The notes beneath the pieces are model-generated. The model made no database searches and was not told the origin of the DNA. It worked only from the letters and a program-made list of their open reading frames with translations. Source: Bacteroidota bacterium (GTDB lineage Bacteria > Bacteroidota > Ignavibacteria > Palsa-1295). Taken from it: a stretch of DNA of 23,298 nucleotides. Numbering within the stretch: the stretch's first letter is position 1; the number at the start of each line of letters is the position of its first letter. This document shows, one piece after another, positions 1 through 9,500 of this stretch. A program made the translations under genes and the position numbers. The stretch is from NCBI GenBank assembly GCA_025363505.1, contig JANYDV010000237.1, positions 1-23,298 of the forward strand, given 5' to 3'.

Positions 1-2087
1 CCGGCGGACTGCCAACTGTTATTCCGGCTTATGGTAGTGTTGACGTTTGTGTCGCATTCCGTCCTATGAATTTGGGCAACCGAAATGCAAAGTTGCAGGT
101 TGCGAATTCCTCTGATAATAATCCACTTGTAACGGTTGATCTCAATGGGACAGGTATTGCTCCATTGATTGAAGTAGCCGGACTTGGATTGCATAATAGT
201 GCTACGAAACTTTTTAGTCAAGCATTTGTGAAACTTGGCGATACGCTTGAACAAAAGGTGTTAGTACATAATATAGGCAATGCACCTCTTACTATCAGCC
301 CAAGTACATTTATCAATGGTGATTATCCGGGTGAATATTTTATTTCAAGCTTGCCATCAAGCGCGATTGGTGTTAATCTCTATGATACCATCAAAGTAAA
401 ATTTAAACCTACGATGGAAGGCATTCATTCTGCGAAGTTGAATATTTTGAGTAACGCTACTAATGGTACTCAAGTGATTGATCTCAAAGGAATCGGTGTC
501 TTGCCGAGAATCGTTGCCAGACCTTCTGCATTGCTTCGTTATGACTCAGTTGCTATCGGTGATAGCTCTTGCAAAACACTGACGATCTACAATCCGGGCA
601 GCGATACGTTGAAGATTCTCAATCAGGTTGTCAGCAGTGGCGAAGGCGACTTTAAGTTCTCGCTGATACCGTCCGAACTGACTGCTATTCCTCCGGATAA
701 AACTCGTGATATTAATATTTGTTTTAAGCCGAGACAAGCAGGCACACGTTCTGCGCGTCTTACTTTTATCACTAATATTCCGAAAACATTTGAAGGTGTT
801 CGTCGCGATACCAGTTCGTTGGAAGTGAATATGACCGGCACGGGTGTGCCGTATGGTTCGCTCTTTATTGTCTCCAGCAATACCGGCGGACTTGACTCGA
901 CAATTATCGGCACACAAATTTGTCGTGTTGATACTATCTTCAATAATGGTACTGCAGATCTACTGGTTAACTCATTAAATCTGAGCGGGGCAAATGCTTC
1001 GGAATTTACTTATAGCGGCGTGAGTGTTCCATTCACGATCAAGGCAAAGAACAAAGCGGCTGTTACGGTCTGTGAAAAGCCGACTGCTCGTGGTCTTCGC
1101 CAGGGTACGCTTACTGTCAATGCAAAGTCGAATGACAAAACGTTGACGACACAATTGCCTTTAGCAGTATTTGGTCAGTTGGTTTGTGCTAACGCAGCAC
1201 CAAATGCACTTTTTACTGATCAAAAGGTTATTAAAAATACTGACTCGACGATGTGCGTGACTGTTGCAAATTGCGGCGATGTCGTCGCAAACTATACTGC
1301 TCAATTAGGGGCATCATCTTCATATACTGTTACACCTCAGATTGTCAGTGGTATCCAACCGGGTATGACTGCGACGTTCTGTGTGAAATTCAGCCCGACA
1401 ACTATCGGAGCAGAAATATCAACACTGACCATCAGCTCTTCAAATCTTGCTGATATGTCTGTTGTGCTTAATGGTGTTGGTGCTTGTGCAAGACTTACAT
1501 CGGATGTACCAACAGTGCCGGCAACAAATGCGGGCGGTCATGGTAGGTTTGTTGTGACCTTGACAAACTCGGGCAACATTGATTGGAATCCCGGTGTGCC
1601 AAATATTACACCAACAGGCGTGTACTCATATACAGGTACAACCCCTATAGTACCTGCCGGTGGTAACGCACAGGTGACTTTCCACTATGATCCGACAGAT
1701 GTCAATAGTTTATATGCGGCTCAGATCACGTTCCCGAATGCGGGACCTTGCACAGAGACACCGCTCTCGATCAATGTCACACAGCAGACCGGTACAGCAA
1801 GTGTCAGCCAAAAGACAGAGCAGGATGGCTTCTCGCTTGAGCAAAACTATCCGAACCCGACTGTTGGCGCGACGAGTTTCAACTTCACCGTACCAACCGA
1901 AGCACTTGTTAAAGTAACCGTTAGCGATCTTACGGGGCATCAAGTCAGAGAAATTATTTCAGGCAGAATTTCTGCCGGAATGCACTTTGTAAACTTCGAT
2001 GCATCAAACCTCGCAAGCGGAACATACATTTATACGCTTGAATCGAACGGTGTGAGACTTTCAAGATATTTGGTACTCTCGAAATAA
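1..2087 (+). CDS. T9SS-secreted protein with ASH/choice-of-anchor-D repeats, 3' part only
   Basis: The reading frame is open from base 3 with no start that fits a signal peptide, so the gene enters from the left and only its C-terminal ~694 residues are visible. The visible part is a series of ~100-residue beta-sandwich repeats with the recurring pattern VxNxGxxxLxI ... VxFKPxxxGxxxAxLxI ... LxGxG, typical of ASH/HYDIN-like (choice-of-anchor D) domains. The last ~85 residues, from the motif FSLEQNYPNP (codons from 1830) to the end LSRYLVLSK, form a type A T9SS C-terminal sorting domain. Known for the family: such proteins cross the outer membrane through the T9SS and the tail is removed by PorU, whose gene lies ~4.5 kb downstream. 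Several repeats carry a Cys in an early strand and another just before the FKP motif. The first ATG in the window (66) lies inside a repeat and is not the true start. The ligand or role is unknown; adhesion or a surface scaffold is a guess. Confidence 0.9.
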   Translation, partial: GGLPTVIPAYGSVDVCVAFRPMNLGNRNAKLQVANSSDNNPLVTVDLNGTGIAPLIEVAGLGLHNSATKLFSQAFVKLGDTLEQKVLVHNIGNAPLTISPSTFINGDYPGEYFISSLPSSAIGVNLYDTIKVKFKPTMEGIHSAKLNILSNATNGTQVIDLKGIGVLPRIVARPSALLRYDSVAIGDSSCKTLTIYNPGSDTLKILNQVVSSGEGDFKFSLIPSELTAIPPDKTRDINICFKPRQAGTRSARLTFITNIPKTFEGVRRDTSSLEVNMTGTGVPYGSLFIVSSNTGGLDSTIIGTQICRVDTIFNNGTADLLVNSLNLSGANASEFTYSGVSVPFTIKAKNKAAVTVCEKPTARGLRQGTLTVNAKSNDKTLTTQLPLAVFGQLVCANAAPNALFTDQKVIKNTDSTMCVTVANCGDVVANYTAQLGASSSYTVTPQIVSGIQPGMTATFCVKFSPTTIGAEISTLTISSSNLADMSVVLNGVGACARLTSDVPTVPATNAGGHGRFVVTLTNSGNIDWNPGVPNITPTGVYSYTGTTPIVPAGGNAQVTFHYDPTDVNSLYAAQITFPNAGPCTETPLSINVTQQTGTASVSQKTEQDGFSLEQNYPNPTVGATSFNFTVPTEALVKVTVSDLTGHQVREIISGRISAGMHFVNFDASNLASGTYIYTLESNGVRLSRYLVLSK

Positions 2088-2112
2088 TACTGTATTAGTG
2101 TTCATAATGAGG

Positions 2113-2149
2113 AACGTGCCCTGTCGAAAGATAGGGCACGTTTTTTTTT
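2113..2149 (+). terminator. Strong intrinsic terminator after the T9SS cargo gene
   Basis: A 10-bp perfect stem (AACGTGCCCT with AGGGCACGTT) is extended by a G-T wobble, T-A and C-G pair to a GAAA tetraloop, giving a 13-bp hairpin, and is followed directly by an uninterrupted run of T to 2149. It starts 25 bp after the stop codon of the upstream gene and ends 21 bp before the next start, so it should isolate the two units. Confidence 0.93.
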
Positions 2150-2170
2150 ATTCTTTCGTAGTGTTGTACT

Positions 2171-2884
2171 ATGGAACCAGAACTTGTATGGATTACCGGA
2201 GCTTCAAGTGGCATTGGGCGGGCTTGTGCAAACAACATAGCCGCCAGTGGGCGTATCGTTATTCTCAGTGCTCGACGCAAAGAGTTACTGACCTCTCTTG
2301 TTGAAGAAATTCGAGCAAGTGGTGGACAAGCAACAGCACTTGCCTGTGATGTGACTGATGAAAAAGATGTCGAGTGGGCGATAAAAAATATCGTACATAT
2401 TTTTGGCGAAGGACCTGATATCCTCATTAATAATGCCGGTATATCGCCATATCAAAATATTGAAGACACCACGACCGAAATATTTGATAATGTCATAAAC
2501 ACTAATCTGATCGGAAATTTTCTCTGTGCGAAAGCCGTATTGCCGGAAATGATTCGTAAGCACAAAGGCACGATCATTCAGATGCTTTCGATCGCCAGCA
2601 CAAAAGCCTTTGCAGGTGGTGTGGCTTATGGCGCGAGTAAATTTGGTGCACTCGGCTTTACGAATGCTCTTCGCGAGGAAGTGCGAAGCAAAGGCATAAA
2701 AGTTATTTCCGTTATGCCGGGCGCGACTGAAACAGATGCGTGGGGTGACAAAGAGCGCAATGAATTTCGCGAGCGGATGATGCAACCCCAAGATATTGCT
2801 CAAGTAGTAGTCGATGTCCTCTCGCAACCACAACGAATGATGACTGAAGAAATAGTACTTCGCCCAATTGGCGGAGATTTGTAA
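2171..2884 (+). CDS. SDR-family NAD(P)-dependent oxidoreductase
   Basis: A classical short-chain dehydrogenase/reductase of 237 residues, a usual length for the family. The Rossmann nucleotide-binding motif TGASSGIG is at residues 9-16 and NNAG at 87-90; the catalytic set is Asn112, Ser140, Tyr153 and Lys157 (YGASK), with Ser and Tyr 13 residues apart as expected. The basic pair Arg35-Arg36 after the second strand (SARRKE) suggests NADP(H) preference. No signal peptide is present, so it is cytoplasmic. The substrate cannot be read from sequence; relatives include 3-oxoacyl-ACP reductase-like and sepiapterin reductase-like enzymes. It lies 26 bp before the hutU start and no terminator separates them, so they are probably cotranscribed. 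A link to histidine breakdown is only suggested by this position. Confidence 0.9.
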   Translation: MEPELVWITGASSGIGRACANNIAASGRIVILSARRKELLTSLVEEIRASGGQATALACDVTDEKDVEWAIKNIVHIFGEGPDILINNAGISPYQNIEDTTTEIFDNVINTNLIGNFLCAKAVLPEMIRKHKGTIIQMLSIASTKAFAGGVAYGASKFGALGFTNALREEVRSKGIKVISVMPGATETDAWGDKERNEFRERMMQPQDIAQVVVDVLSQPQRMMTEEIVLRPIGGDL

Positions 2885-2895
2885 CAGTGTATAGC

Positions 2896-2900
2896 AAGGA
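2896..2900 (+). promoter_or_regulatory. Ribosome binding site favouring the hutU ATG at 2911
   Basis: AAGGA lies 10 nt upstream of ATG 2911. The alternative in-frame GTG at 2887 has no purine-rich site in the right place and would add eight residues unlike urocanases, so the ATG is preferred. Confidence 0.5.
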
Positions 2901-2910
2901 TGTAGATGTA

Positions 2911-4560
2911 ATGAGCAGAGTAATTCATTCACCACAAGGTAACACACTTACTTGCAAAGGTTGGCTTCAAGAGGCAGCCTATCGAATGATACAAAATAAT
3001 CTTGACCCAGATGTTGCCGAGCGTCCGGAAGACTTGGTCGTCTATGGTGGTTCGGGCAAAGCCGCACGTAATTGGGACTGTTTTGAAGCAATTTTAGAGT
3101 CCTTAAAAAACCTTGAATCAAACGAGACACTGCTTGTACAATCGGGGAAGCCAGTCGGCATTTTAAAAACATACGAGGATGCTCCGCGTGTGATAATATC
3201 GAATTCACAGATAGTACCGGCTTGGGCAAATTGGGATGAATTCAGAAAGCTCGAAGCAAAAGGCTTGACAATGTTTGGTCAAATGACCGCCGGCAGTTGG
3301 ATATACATCGGTTCACAAGGTATTGTGCAAGGTACTTACGAGACATTGATGGAATGCGGACGCCAACATTTTGGTGGTTCGCTTAGTGGTCGTTCGGTGC
3401 TAACGGCTGGGCTTGGTGGAATGGGCGGTGCACAGCCACTTGCCGGAAAGATGGCAGGTGCGGCTATACTGTGTGTCGAAATAGATCAAGAGCGGATTGA
3501 TATGCGCATCCGTACAGGATACTGCGATAAATGGACTGCCAGTATAAATGAAGCAATACTCTGGATTGAAGAAGCAAAAGTAAATAAAATTGCTCTTTCG
3601 GTTGCATTGCTTGGCAATGCGGCAGAAGTATTGCCGCAGTTAATCGAACGCAATTGGCTGCCGGATATTCTTACTGATCAAACAAGTGCGCACGATCCGT
3701 TGACCGGATATTATCCGTCAGGCTATACAAAAGAAGATGCAGACTTGCTGCGTAAGAACAACCCTTCTGAATATATTAAACATTCAAAAGCTTCCATCGC
3801 TATTCATATGCGAGCAATGCTTATCCTCAAAGAGAGGGGGAGTATAGCATTCGATTATGGAAATAATATTCGCGGTGAAGCACTAAATGAAGGTGTTGCA
3901 AATGCTTTTGACATAAAAGGATTCGTACCCGAATATATACGCCCGTTATTTTGCGAAGGGAAAGGTCCATTCAGATGGGTGGCACTCAGTGGCGACCCGG
4001 AAGATATTTTTACGACCGATCAGGAGTTATTAAAACTCTTTCCAGATGATGAAATACTTCATCGTTGGATTCCGCTTGCGCAAAAGCATATTCAATTTCA
4101 AGGATTGCCTGCTCGTATTTGTTGGCTTGGAATGGGCGATCGTGCAAAAGCAGGCTTGTTGTTTAATCAGCTTGTTCGTGAAGGAAAAGTAAAAGCACCA
4201 ATTGTCATTGGTCGTGATCATCTTGATTGCGGCTCGGTAGCGAGCCCCAATCGCGAGACCGAAGCGATGCTCGATGGCTCAGATGCCATAGCCGATTGGC
4301 CTATTCTGAATTTTGCGTTGAATGCCGTCGGTGGGGCAACATGGGTATCATTACATCATGGCGGTGGCGTTGGTATTGGGAATTCAATTCATGCCGGGAT
4401 GGTGATTGTTGCCGATGGAACAGATGCCGCCGCCGCTCGACTCGAACGCTGCTTGACTTATGATCCGACAATGGGTATCATTCGACACTCAGATGCAGGA
4501 TATGAAACGGCAAAAGAGGTGGCAAAGAAACATCAAGTAAAGATACCGATGGTGATATGA
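2911..4560 (+). CDS. hutU: Urocanate hydratase (urocanase)
   Basis: Catalyses hydration of urocanate to 4-imidazolone-5-propionate, the second step of histidine degradation, using tightly bound NAD+ as electrophile. The 549-residue product is close to the usual ~555. Strong family blocks are visible in order: YGGSGKAARNW, GKPVGILKTYEDAPRV, GQMTAGSWIYIGSQGI, GGMGGAQPLAGKMAGA (nucleotide-binding glycine-rich segment), DQTSAHDPLTGYYP, the urocanase signature FQGLPARICW with the conserved Cys404, and RDHLDCGSVASPNRET followed by LHHGGGVGIGNS. The longer form starting at GTG 2887 is possible, but ATG 2911 has a better ribosome site. No hutH, hutI or hutG is in the window, so the rest of the pathway must be elsewhere or upstream steps supplied externally. 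It follows an SDR gene by 26 bp. Cytoplasmic. Confidence 0.96.
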   Translation: MSRVIHSPQGNTLTCKGWLQEAAYRMIQNNLDPDVAERPEDLVVYGGSGKAARNWDCFEAILESLKNLESNETLLVQSGKPVGILKTYEDAPRVIISNSQIVPAWANWDEFRKLEAKGLTMFGQMTAGSWIYIGSQGIVQGTYETLMECGRQHFGGSLSGRSVLTAGLGGMGGAQPLAGKMAGAAILCVEIDQERIDMRIRTGYCDKWTASINEAILWIEEAKVNKIALSVALLGNAAEVLPQLIERNWLPDILTDQTSAHDPLTGYYPSGYTKEDADLLRKNNPSEYIKHSKASIAIHMRAMLILKERGSIAFDYGNNIRGEALNEGVANAFDIKGFVPEYIRPLFCEGKGPFRWVALSGDPEDIFTTDQELLKLFPDDEILHRWIPLAQKHIQFQGLPARICWLGMGDRAKAGLLFNQLVREGKVKAPIVIGRDHLDCGSVASPNRETEAMLDGSDAIADWPILNFALNAVGGATWVSLHHGGGVGIGNSIHAGMVIVADGTDAAAARLERCLTYDPTMGIIRHSDAGYETAKEVAKKHQVKIPMVI

Positions 4561-4648
4561 CAGATACCATTTAATCGGTTCTCCTAGATAGAGTTATATT
4601 TCGCTGTATTTTTGAAGTTCATACTTCGTAATATATTTTTAATTATTA

Positions 4649-6316
4649 ATGGACGATTCGGTAGGACGTGGAGAGCGACAAGCACGGGCACTCGTAATGG
4701 TAGTGATCGTGATCGAAGCGTTGTGGATATTTTTTCATAAATACCTGCCGCTTGATGCTGTGCTCTGGAGTCTGCAAGCCGATGCGATTCGATTGCATCT
4801 CGGCGGCTCGACACATGATGGTTTGCAGTTGATCCCTCTGCCGGCGGCAAATGTGTTGGTTTCTTTTGTTTCTGGTATTCTCAGTTTCCTCTTTAGTGGC
4901 GAGGTGGTCGTTCGGATACTCATTGTCGGGATAGGTTTCTTGGCACGTGGATTTGCAATGCTGTCGCTTCTGAGGGTACTGAAAGTGCGCGAAGCGTTAG
5001 TGTATTTTCTGGTGCCGGTGTTTGTCTGGAGTGGGGTGTTTTTTGTTGGGTCGATACCTTATTTAGTTGGGGAGACGCTGGCAATTGCTTTGGTCAGTTT
5101 CTTCCTTCACCAAGAGCGCCCCAGAGCGGGGGCATATTATATATTAATGGTTGGGTTTGCGTTCGTGGCGCTTTGTCATGCACTCGCATTCTTTGCGGTC
5201 GCGCTCATAACTTTTGCTGTGGCAAACGAACAGCGTCGTAGTGTGCACTTGAGCCAAGGGTGGCTCTCGAATTTTAATCGTGTCGTCGGGTTGGTTATTC
5301 CCGGTTGTATTGTACTGTTGCTACGGCTGCTTGCGCCTGCCCCAATCTTTATGCTTTCGTCAAGCGGATTTCTACCGTCGTCGGCATGGTCGCATTTCTT
5401 GATGACACTTTCGGTGACACCGAACATTAAAGAAGCCGGTTTCCCGGGCTCTGATGTTCTGACATTAGCGGCGACAATATTAGTGGTACTATTATCTATA
5501 GCTTCGTTGGTTCGAGCATTTTTATTGCCGATGGAAGAAGTAACCTGGCAGTCTCGCTCAGCAAAAAAAGCCGGTGGTATTTTGCTTATTGCTTCGCTCT
5601 TGTGTTTCGCGTTTCTTCATATCGGTATTGAATCCAACGCTTTCTTATGGATGGCAGTATTCTTTGTGACTGCCGGAAGCTATTCCCGCGGACCCGCTGT
5701 CAGGCGTGGCGCGATCGACCGGTTACTCCGGACGCTGAGTTTTATTGCGATGGTTGCTGCCGGGCTGATCAATGGAGTCGGGACTAATCGAGGCTCTGAA
5801 GCCGCATCTGATCTGCGCGAACAATCGGCACGCCTTGTTCAAGGTGAGCGCGAAGCTGCTCGCGAAGATTTACATCTTGATTCGATCGACACTCGTTTGG
5901 TAATCGACTCCGCGGTCGCACCAATAACAATTGACGGGGTTCAGCCTGTAATATCATACTCAGCAACGGCGATGGCATACTTATTTTTGAACGGTGCGGC
6001 TGTGAATATGCCGAGCCGTTATCAACCCCGCGCCGGTATGCTCGAGCGTGAGGATGGCAGGGCACTCACCAGTCCCGCCAGTATGCTATACTTTCCACAG
6101 CCGGCAGATTATTTCGAGCCGCGTTTGCATATTCTTGCTGCGGTGCCTCTCGGCACATCTAATTCGAATAATTTTGGTCCTTATGCACACGGTATCAAAG
6201 ATACCACCGGTTTTATATTTTCTCGTGCAGATGCAAACTTCCGAGTGGTGATCGGACGTTTGCGCGACCAACAAGCAAGCGGTCTTGCAGTGTTGTCCCC
6301 AAATCTCGCAAAATAG
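4649..6316 (+). CDS. Polytopic membrane protein of unknown function
   Basis: I do not recognise the family. The 555-residue product has about ten to eleven hydrophobic helices between residues ~15 and ~385, then a soluble tail of ~170 residues with few hydrophobic stretches. The layout (many helices, a polar loop after the first helix with an LPLDA...ADAIRLHLGGSTHDG segment, and a large C-terminal soluble domain) resembles GT-C-fold glycosyltransferases or related integral membrane proteins, but no catalytic DxD/DE motif convinces me. The first in-frame ATG after a very AT-rich leader is taken as start. It stands 88 bp after hutU with no clear terminator between, and 282 bp before porU. Codon use looks richer in GC than the flanking leaders but not foreign. 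Inner-membrane location is inferred from hydropathy. Confidence 0.8.
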   Translation: MDDSVGRGERQARALVMVVIVIEALWIFFHKYLPLDAVLWSLQADAIRLHLGGSTHDGLQLIPLPAANVLVSFVSGILSFLFSGEVVVRILIVGIGFLARGFAMLSLLRVLKVREALVYFLVPVFVWSGVFFVGSIPYLVGETLAIALVSFFLHQERPRAGAYYILMVGFAFVALCHALAFFAVALITFAVANEQRRSVHLSQGWLSNFNRVVGLVIPGCIVLLLRLLAPAPIFMLSSSGFLPSSAWSHFLMTLSVTPNIKEAGFPGSDVLTLAATILVVLLSIASLVRAFLLPMEEVTWQSRSAKKAGGILLIASLLCFAFLHIGIESNAFLWMAVFFVTAGSYSRGPAVRRGAIDRLLRTLSFIAMVAAGLINGVGTNRGSEAASDLREQSARLVQGEREAAREDLHLDSIDTRLVIDSAVAPITIDGVQPVISYSATAMAYLFLNGAAVNMPSRYQPRAGMLEREDGRALTSPASMLYFPQPADYFEPRLHILAAVPLGTSNSNNFGPYAHGIKDTTGFIFSRADANFRVVIGRLRDQQASGLAVLSPNLAK

Positions 6317-6598
6317 GGGATAAGGCATCCAAATTATAGGCATATGAACAGCATATTACAGGAGAACTTCTTTCCTAAAAAATGGCTTTTATTATGTGTA
6401 AAAGCCTCATAAATGGCTATTTCGTTCGTTTTTAACGGTTTTCAAGGAGCGACTATCGAGAATTTCTACAGTTGATCGGTTCAGCATTGGGAGTCCACAA
6501 AATTAATTTGGGGAAAAATCCGTCACTGCTGTATCACTTAGCATAGTATCACGTTTATAGAGTATAGGACCGAGTATTATTTCGGTAGTGATCTGCTT
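6317..6598. other. Intergenic leader region upstream of porU
   Basis: A 282-bp gap, the longest non-coding stretch here. It holds an 8-bp perfect inverted repeat GGCTTTTA/TAAAAGCC (6384-6391 and 6399-6406, 7-nt loop), not followed at once by a T-run, so at best a weak terminator for the upstream gene; two copies of TATCAC spaced 15 bp start to start (6532 and 6547), which could be half sites of an operator; and a small hairpin ACCGA/TCGGT (6569-6586) that ends 12 nt before the porU start. No small ORF or known riboswitch is recognised. The promoter of the porU-porV unit is expected here but I cannot place it. Confidence 0.4.
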
Positions 6599-9500
6599 AT
6601 GCGTAGAAATTCTGAACATCGTTTTGGCTCCGTCACTGTGGCACTCCAAACTGCCGCATTGATGCTTGTCGTGTTGCTCATAATATCCTCCTCATCCTAT
6701 GGGCAAGACCTCACAGCAAAGCCTGTCTATGAACTTCTCTCTTCGACGCAAGAAGAAATCGTTCTGCATATCCACCCTGATTACACCACACAAACAGTTA
6801 CCGATCCTGTTACTGCAGAAACTTACACCGCTATCAGTTTTGCGGGCGCGACTTCAGGTAAACTGCGACAAGGCTCACCGGCAGAACAATTAATCCAACT
6901 AAACCTCCTCGTACCGAGCTTGAATGCTTCGGCAAGTTATGATATCGTTTCAAAACAGACACAGACGATTTTGGCAGTGCTCGCACCTGTGGCAACACCG
7001 CGTTCTCGCGGTGGGGTTGTTGAACCGCAATACATCCGAGATGCAGAACAATACGGCGCTCACTCAACTCCTGAGATTGTAGCATTTGCAAAGCCACAGC
7101 TTTATCGTACGGCATATATCAGCGACCTAACGATCCACCCAATCATCTATGATCTTGATAAGAATTCAATCACGCTTGTCACTGATCTGGTGATTCGTAT
7201 CAAGCTTCCAAAGACTCCGCACTTGACAACGAAGGTAATAACTTCTATGCAAGAATCAGAGTTATTCGGTGCATTGTGCCTCAACGGAAATAACTCATCG
7301 CTTTATCACTCGGCAGTGCCCGAGATCAGCCGCAGTCTTGCTTCGACACAAATTGCGTATAAAAACACTGTTGCCGGTTCCGGTGCTGAACAATGGTTTT
7401 CGATCACGACTAACGAAGAAGGTGTTTACCGCCTCACGGCAAACGATCTCTCGAAAGCGGGTGGTGCAAACATCGATGCAACAACAATTGCTCTCTACGG
7501 ATACGGCGCACAAGCATTGCCCGAAGATGTTGATAGCCTCAGTGGTGAATTGAAAGAATGTACTATTGATACTCGTACTAATAGCGATGGCTCGTTTGCT
7601 GAAGTTCGCTTTTTTTCGGCGGGTCCTTTCCAGTGGCATTATGATCAGAATGCAGGTGGTTCATCGGCAATTTATCGGTTGTACCATGTACTGAATTCGT
7701 TCTCAACTTCAGGACATTTCTTGTTGAAAGTCGGTGGGGCTCCTACCCAAAAACGAATTTCAACACAACCAGATTTTGTGCCTGACTCAGTCTTGTCAGT
7801 TCAAAAAAATACGGTGCAGACAGTCGTCGTTCACGAGAACGAGCGTGCATTCGAGAACCCGAATATTAGTCGCGAGTTTGTCGGTGAGCAAATTCCGGTT
7901 GGTCGCGATGCGACGATCACCTTGCCCGATATGCCCGGTTATACCGGAGACTCGACGGTCATCCGTCCTGCATATAACTCACATGCATTTGAGCAACGGA
8001 CTTTTAATGTGTCGCTCAATGGTTCGTCGCTCGGTTCGACACTTGACCAAAGCACGATTCAGCAAAATTCCGATGCGACGTATTATACATTACGCCGATG
8101 GGATTCTGAATTTTTAGTTTCTTCTTCGCGAGGTCTTCCGAAGACTCTGACCTTTACAGCAACAACGAACGAACTCTCTCCGGGCTTTTGGCTTAATTGG
8201 GTCGAAACCTTCTATCGCCGCGAAACAAACCTTTCTTCGGGAAGTGTGCCGTTCCTGATTTTTGGTGATGGTTCGGTTTATCGTTATCATTTTACTTCTG
8301 CATCAAACGGCGAAATTTGGGAAGTGACCGACCCGACTTCGGTTCGCAGGCTTGGTGTTGCATCATCCGACGCTATAGATATAAAAATCAAGGGTAACGC
8401 AAAAGATCTTCGTCGCTTTATTGCTTTTACCAGTTCACAATTAAAGACCCCATCGGTAGCTGCTATTGGCTCGCCCTCACTTCGGACAGGGGTGTGTTCG
8501 CAAGGCGCACAAGAGATAATCATTACGCCTCAGGCATTTCTCGATGAGGCAACAGCTCTGGCAAAACAGCGCAGAATGGGTGGGCAAGCCACCGAACCTC
8601 TTAGTGTGGCTGTCGTAACGGTCGAGGATATTTACCGCGAATTTGGTTATGGTGCGAATGACCTCAGCGCGATCAGAAATTTTGCGAAAGCGGCAATGAC
8701 CAGGAGCGTCACCAGCGGGGGCATTGTGCCGTTGTATATTTGTCTCTTTGGCGGTGGGCATTGCGATTTCCAAAACCGCACGACGCAGATTCCAGTCGGC
8801 ATCCCGATTTATGAAACCTGGAATAGCTATTCGGTCGGAGCGCTCCGAAGCTCAGAACCTGAGTATGTTTCTGATGATGCATTCTATGTACAGCTCACAC
8901 CTAATTCTGAGCGGATGGATATTGCCATTGGCAGAATTACGGTGCGCACTAATGAAGAAGCTGCCGCATTTGTAGCCAAAGTCGTGAAGTATGAGACCTC
9001 AAGCGACCAGGGGGCGTGGCGTGGGAAAGGGACATTCATTGCTGATGACCGCTATCACGAAGACCTCAAAAGTCCGGATGGGTTGGTCCATATCTATGAT
9101 ACCGAACGTGAACTTGAAGGTGTGGCAGAACGAATCACTGTCGAGAAAATGTACGGACAACTATATCCAAATGTCTTTACAGCCGCCGGAAGAAAAAAAC
9201 CGCAGATGGAGCAAGCGATTGTTGATGCCTTTAACTCCGGCTCGGCAATTATATCTTACATCGGGCATGGCAACCCTGTCGTGTGGGCTGATGAATCAAT
9301 TCTTACAGTGCCTTCGACCATCAATAAGATGACAAATTTTAATCGCTTAGCTTTTTTGTCAACGGCAACTTGTGATTTTTCTACTTTTGATGATTACGCA
9401 GCAAAAACATCCGGCGGGGTACAACTGTTGATAAAACCTGATGGTGGTGCTATCGCAATGCTCGCGACGTGCCGTTCGGTTCAGGGCGGAGACCCATTAG

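Noticed and set aside
2887..2910. GTG 2887 as hutU start
   Set aside because: The extension has no urocanase likeness and lacks a ribosome site, whereas ATG 2911 has AAGGA 10 nt upstream.
2285..2947. Minus-strand open frame of 220 codons over the SDR gene
   Set aside because: Antisense shadow; the plus strand encodes an SDR with all catalytic residues.
6384..6406. Inverted repeat in the porU leader as a terminator of the membrane-protein gene
   Set aside because: The stem is AT-rich and not followed directly by a T-run; listed only as part of the leader.
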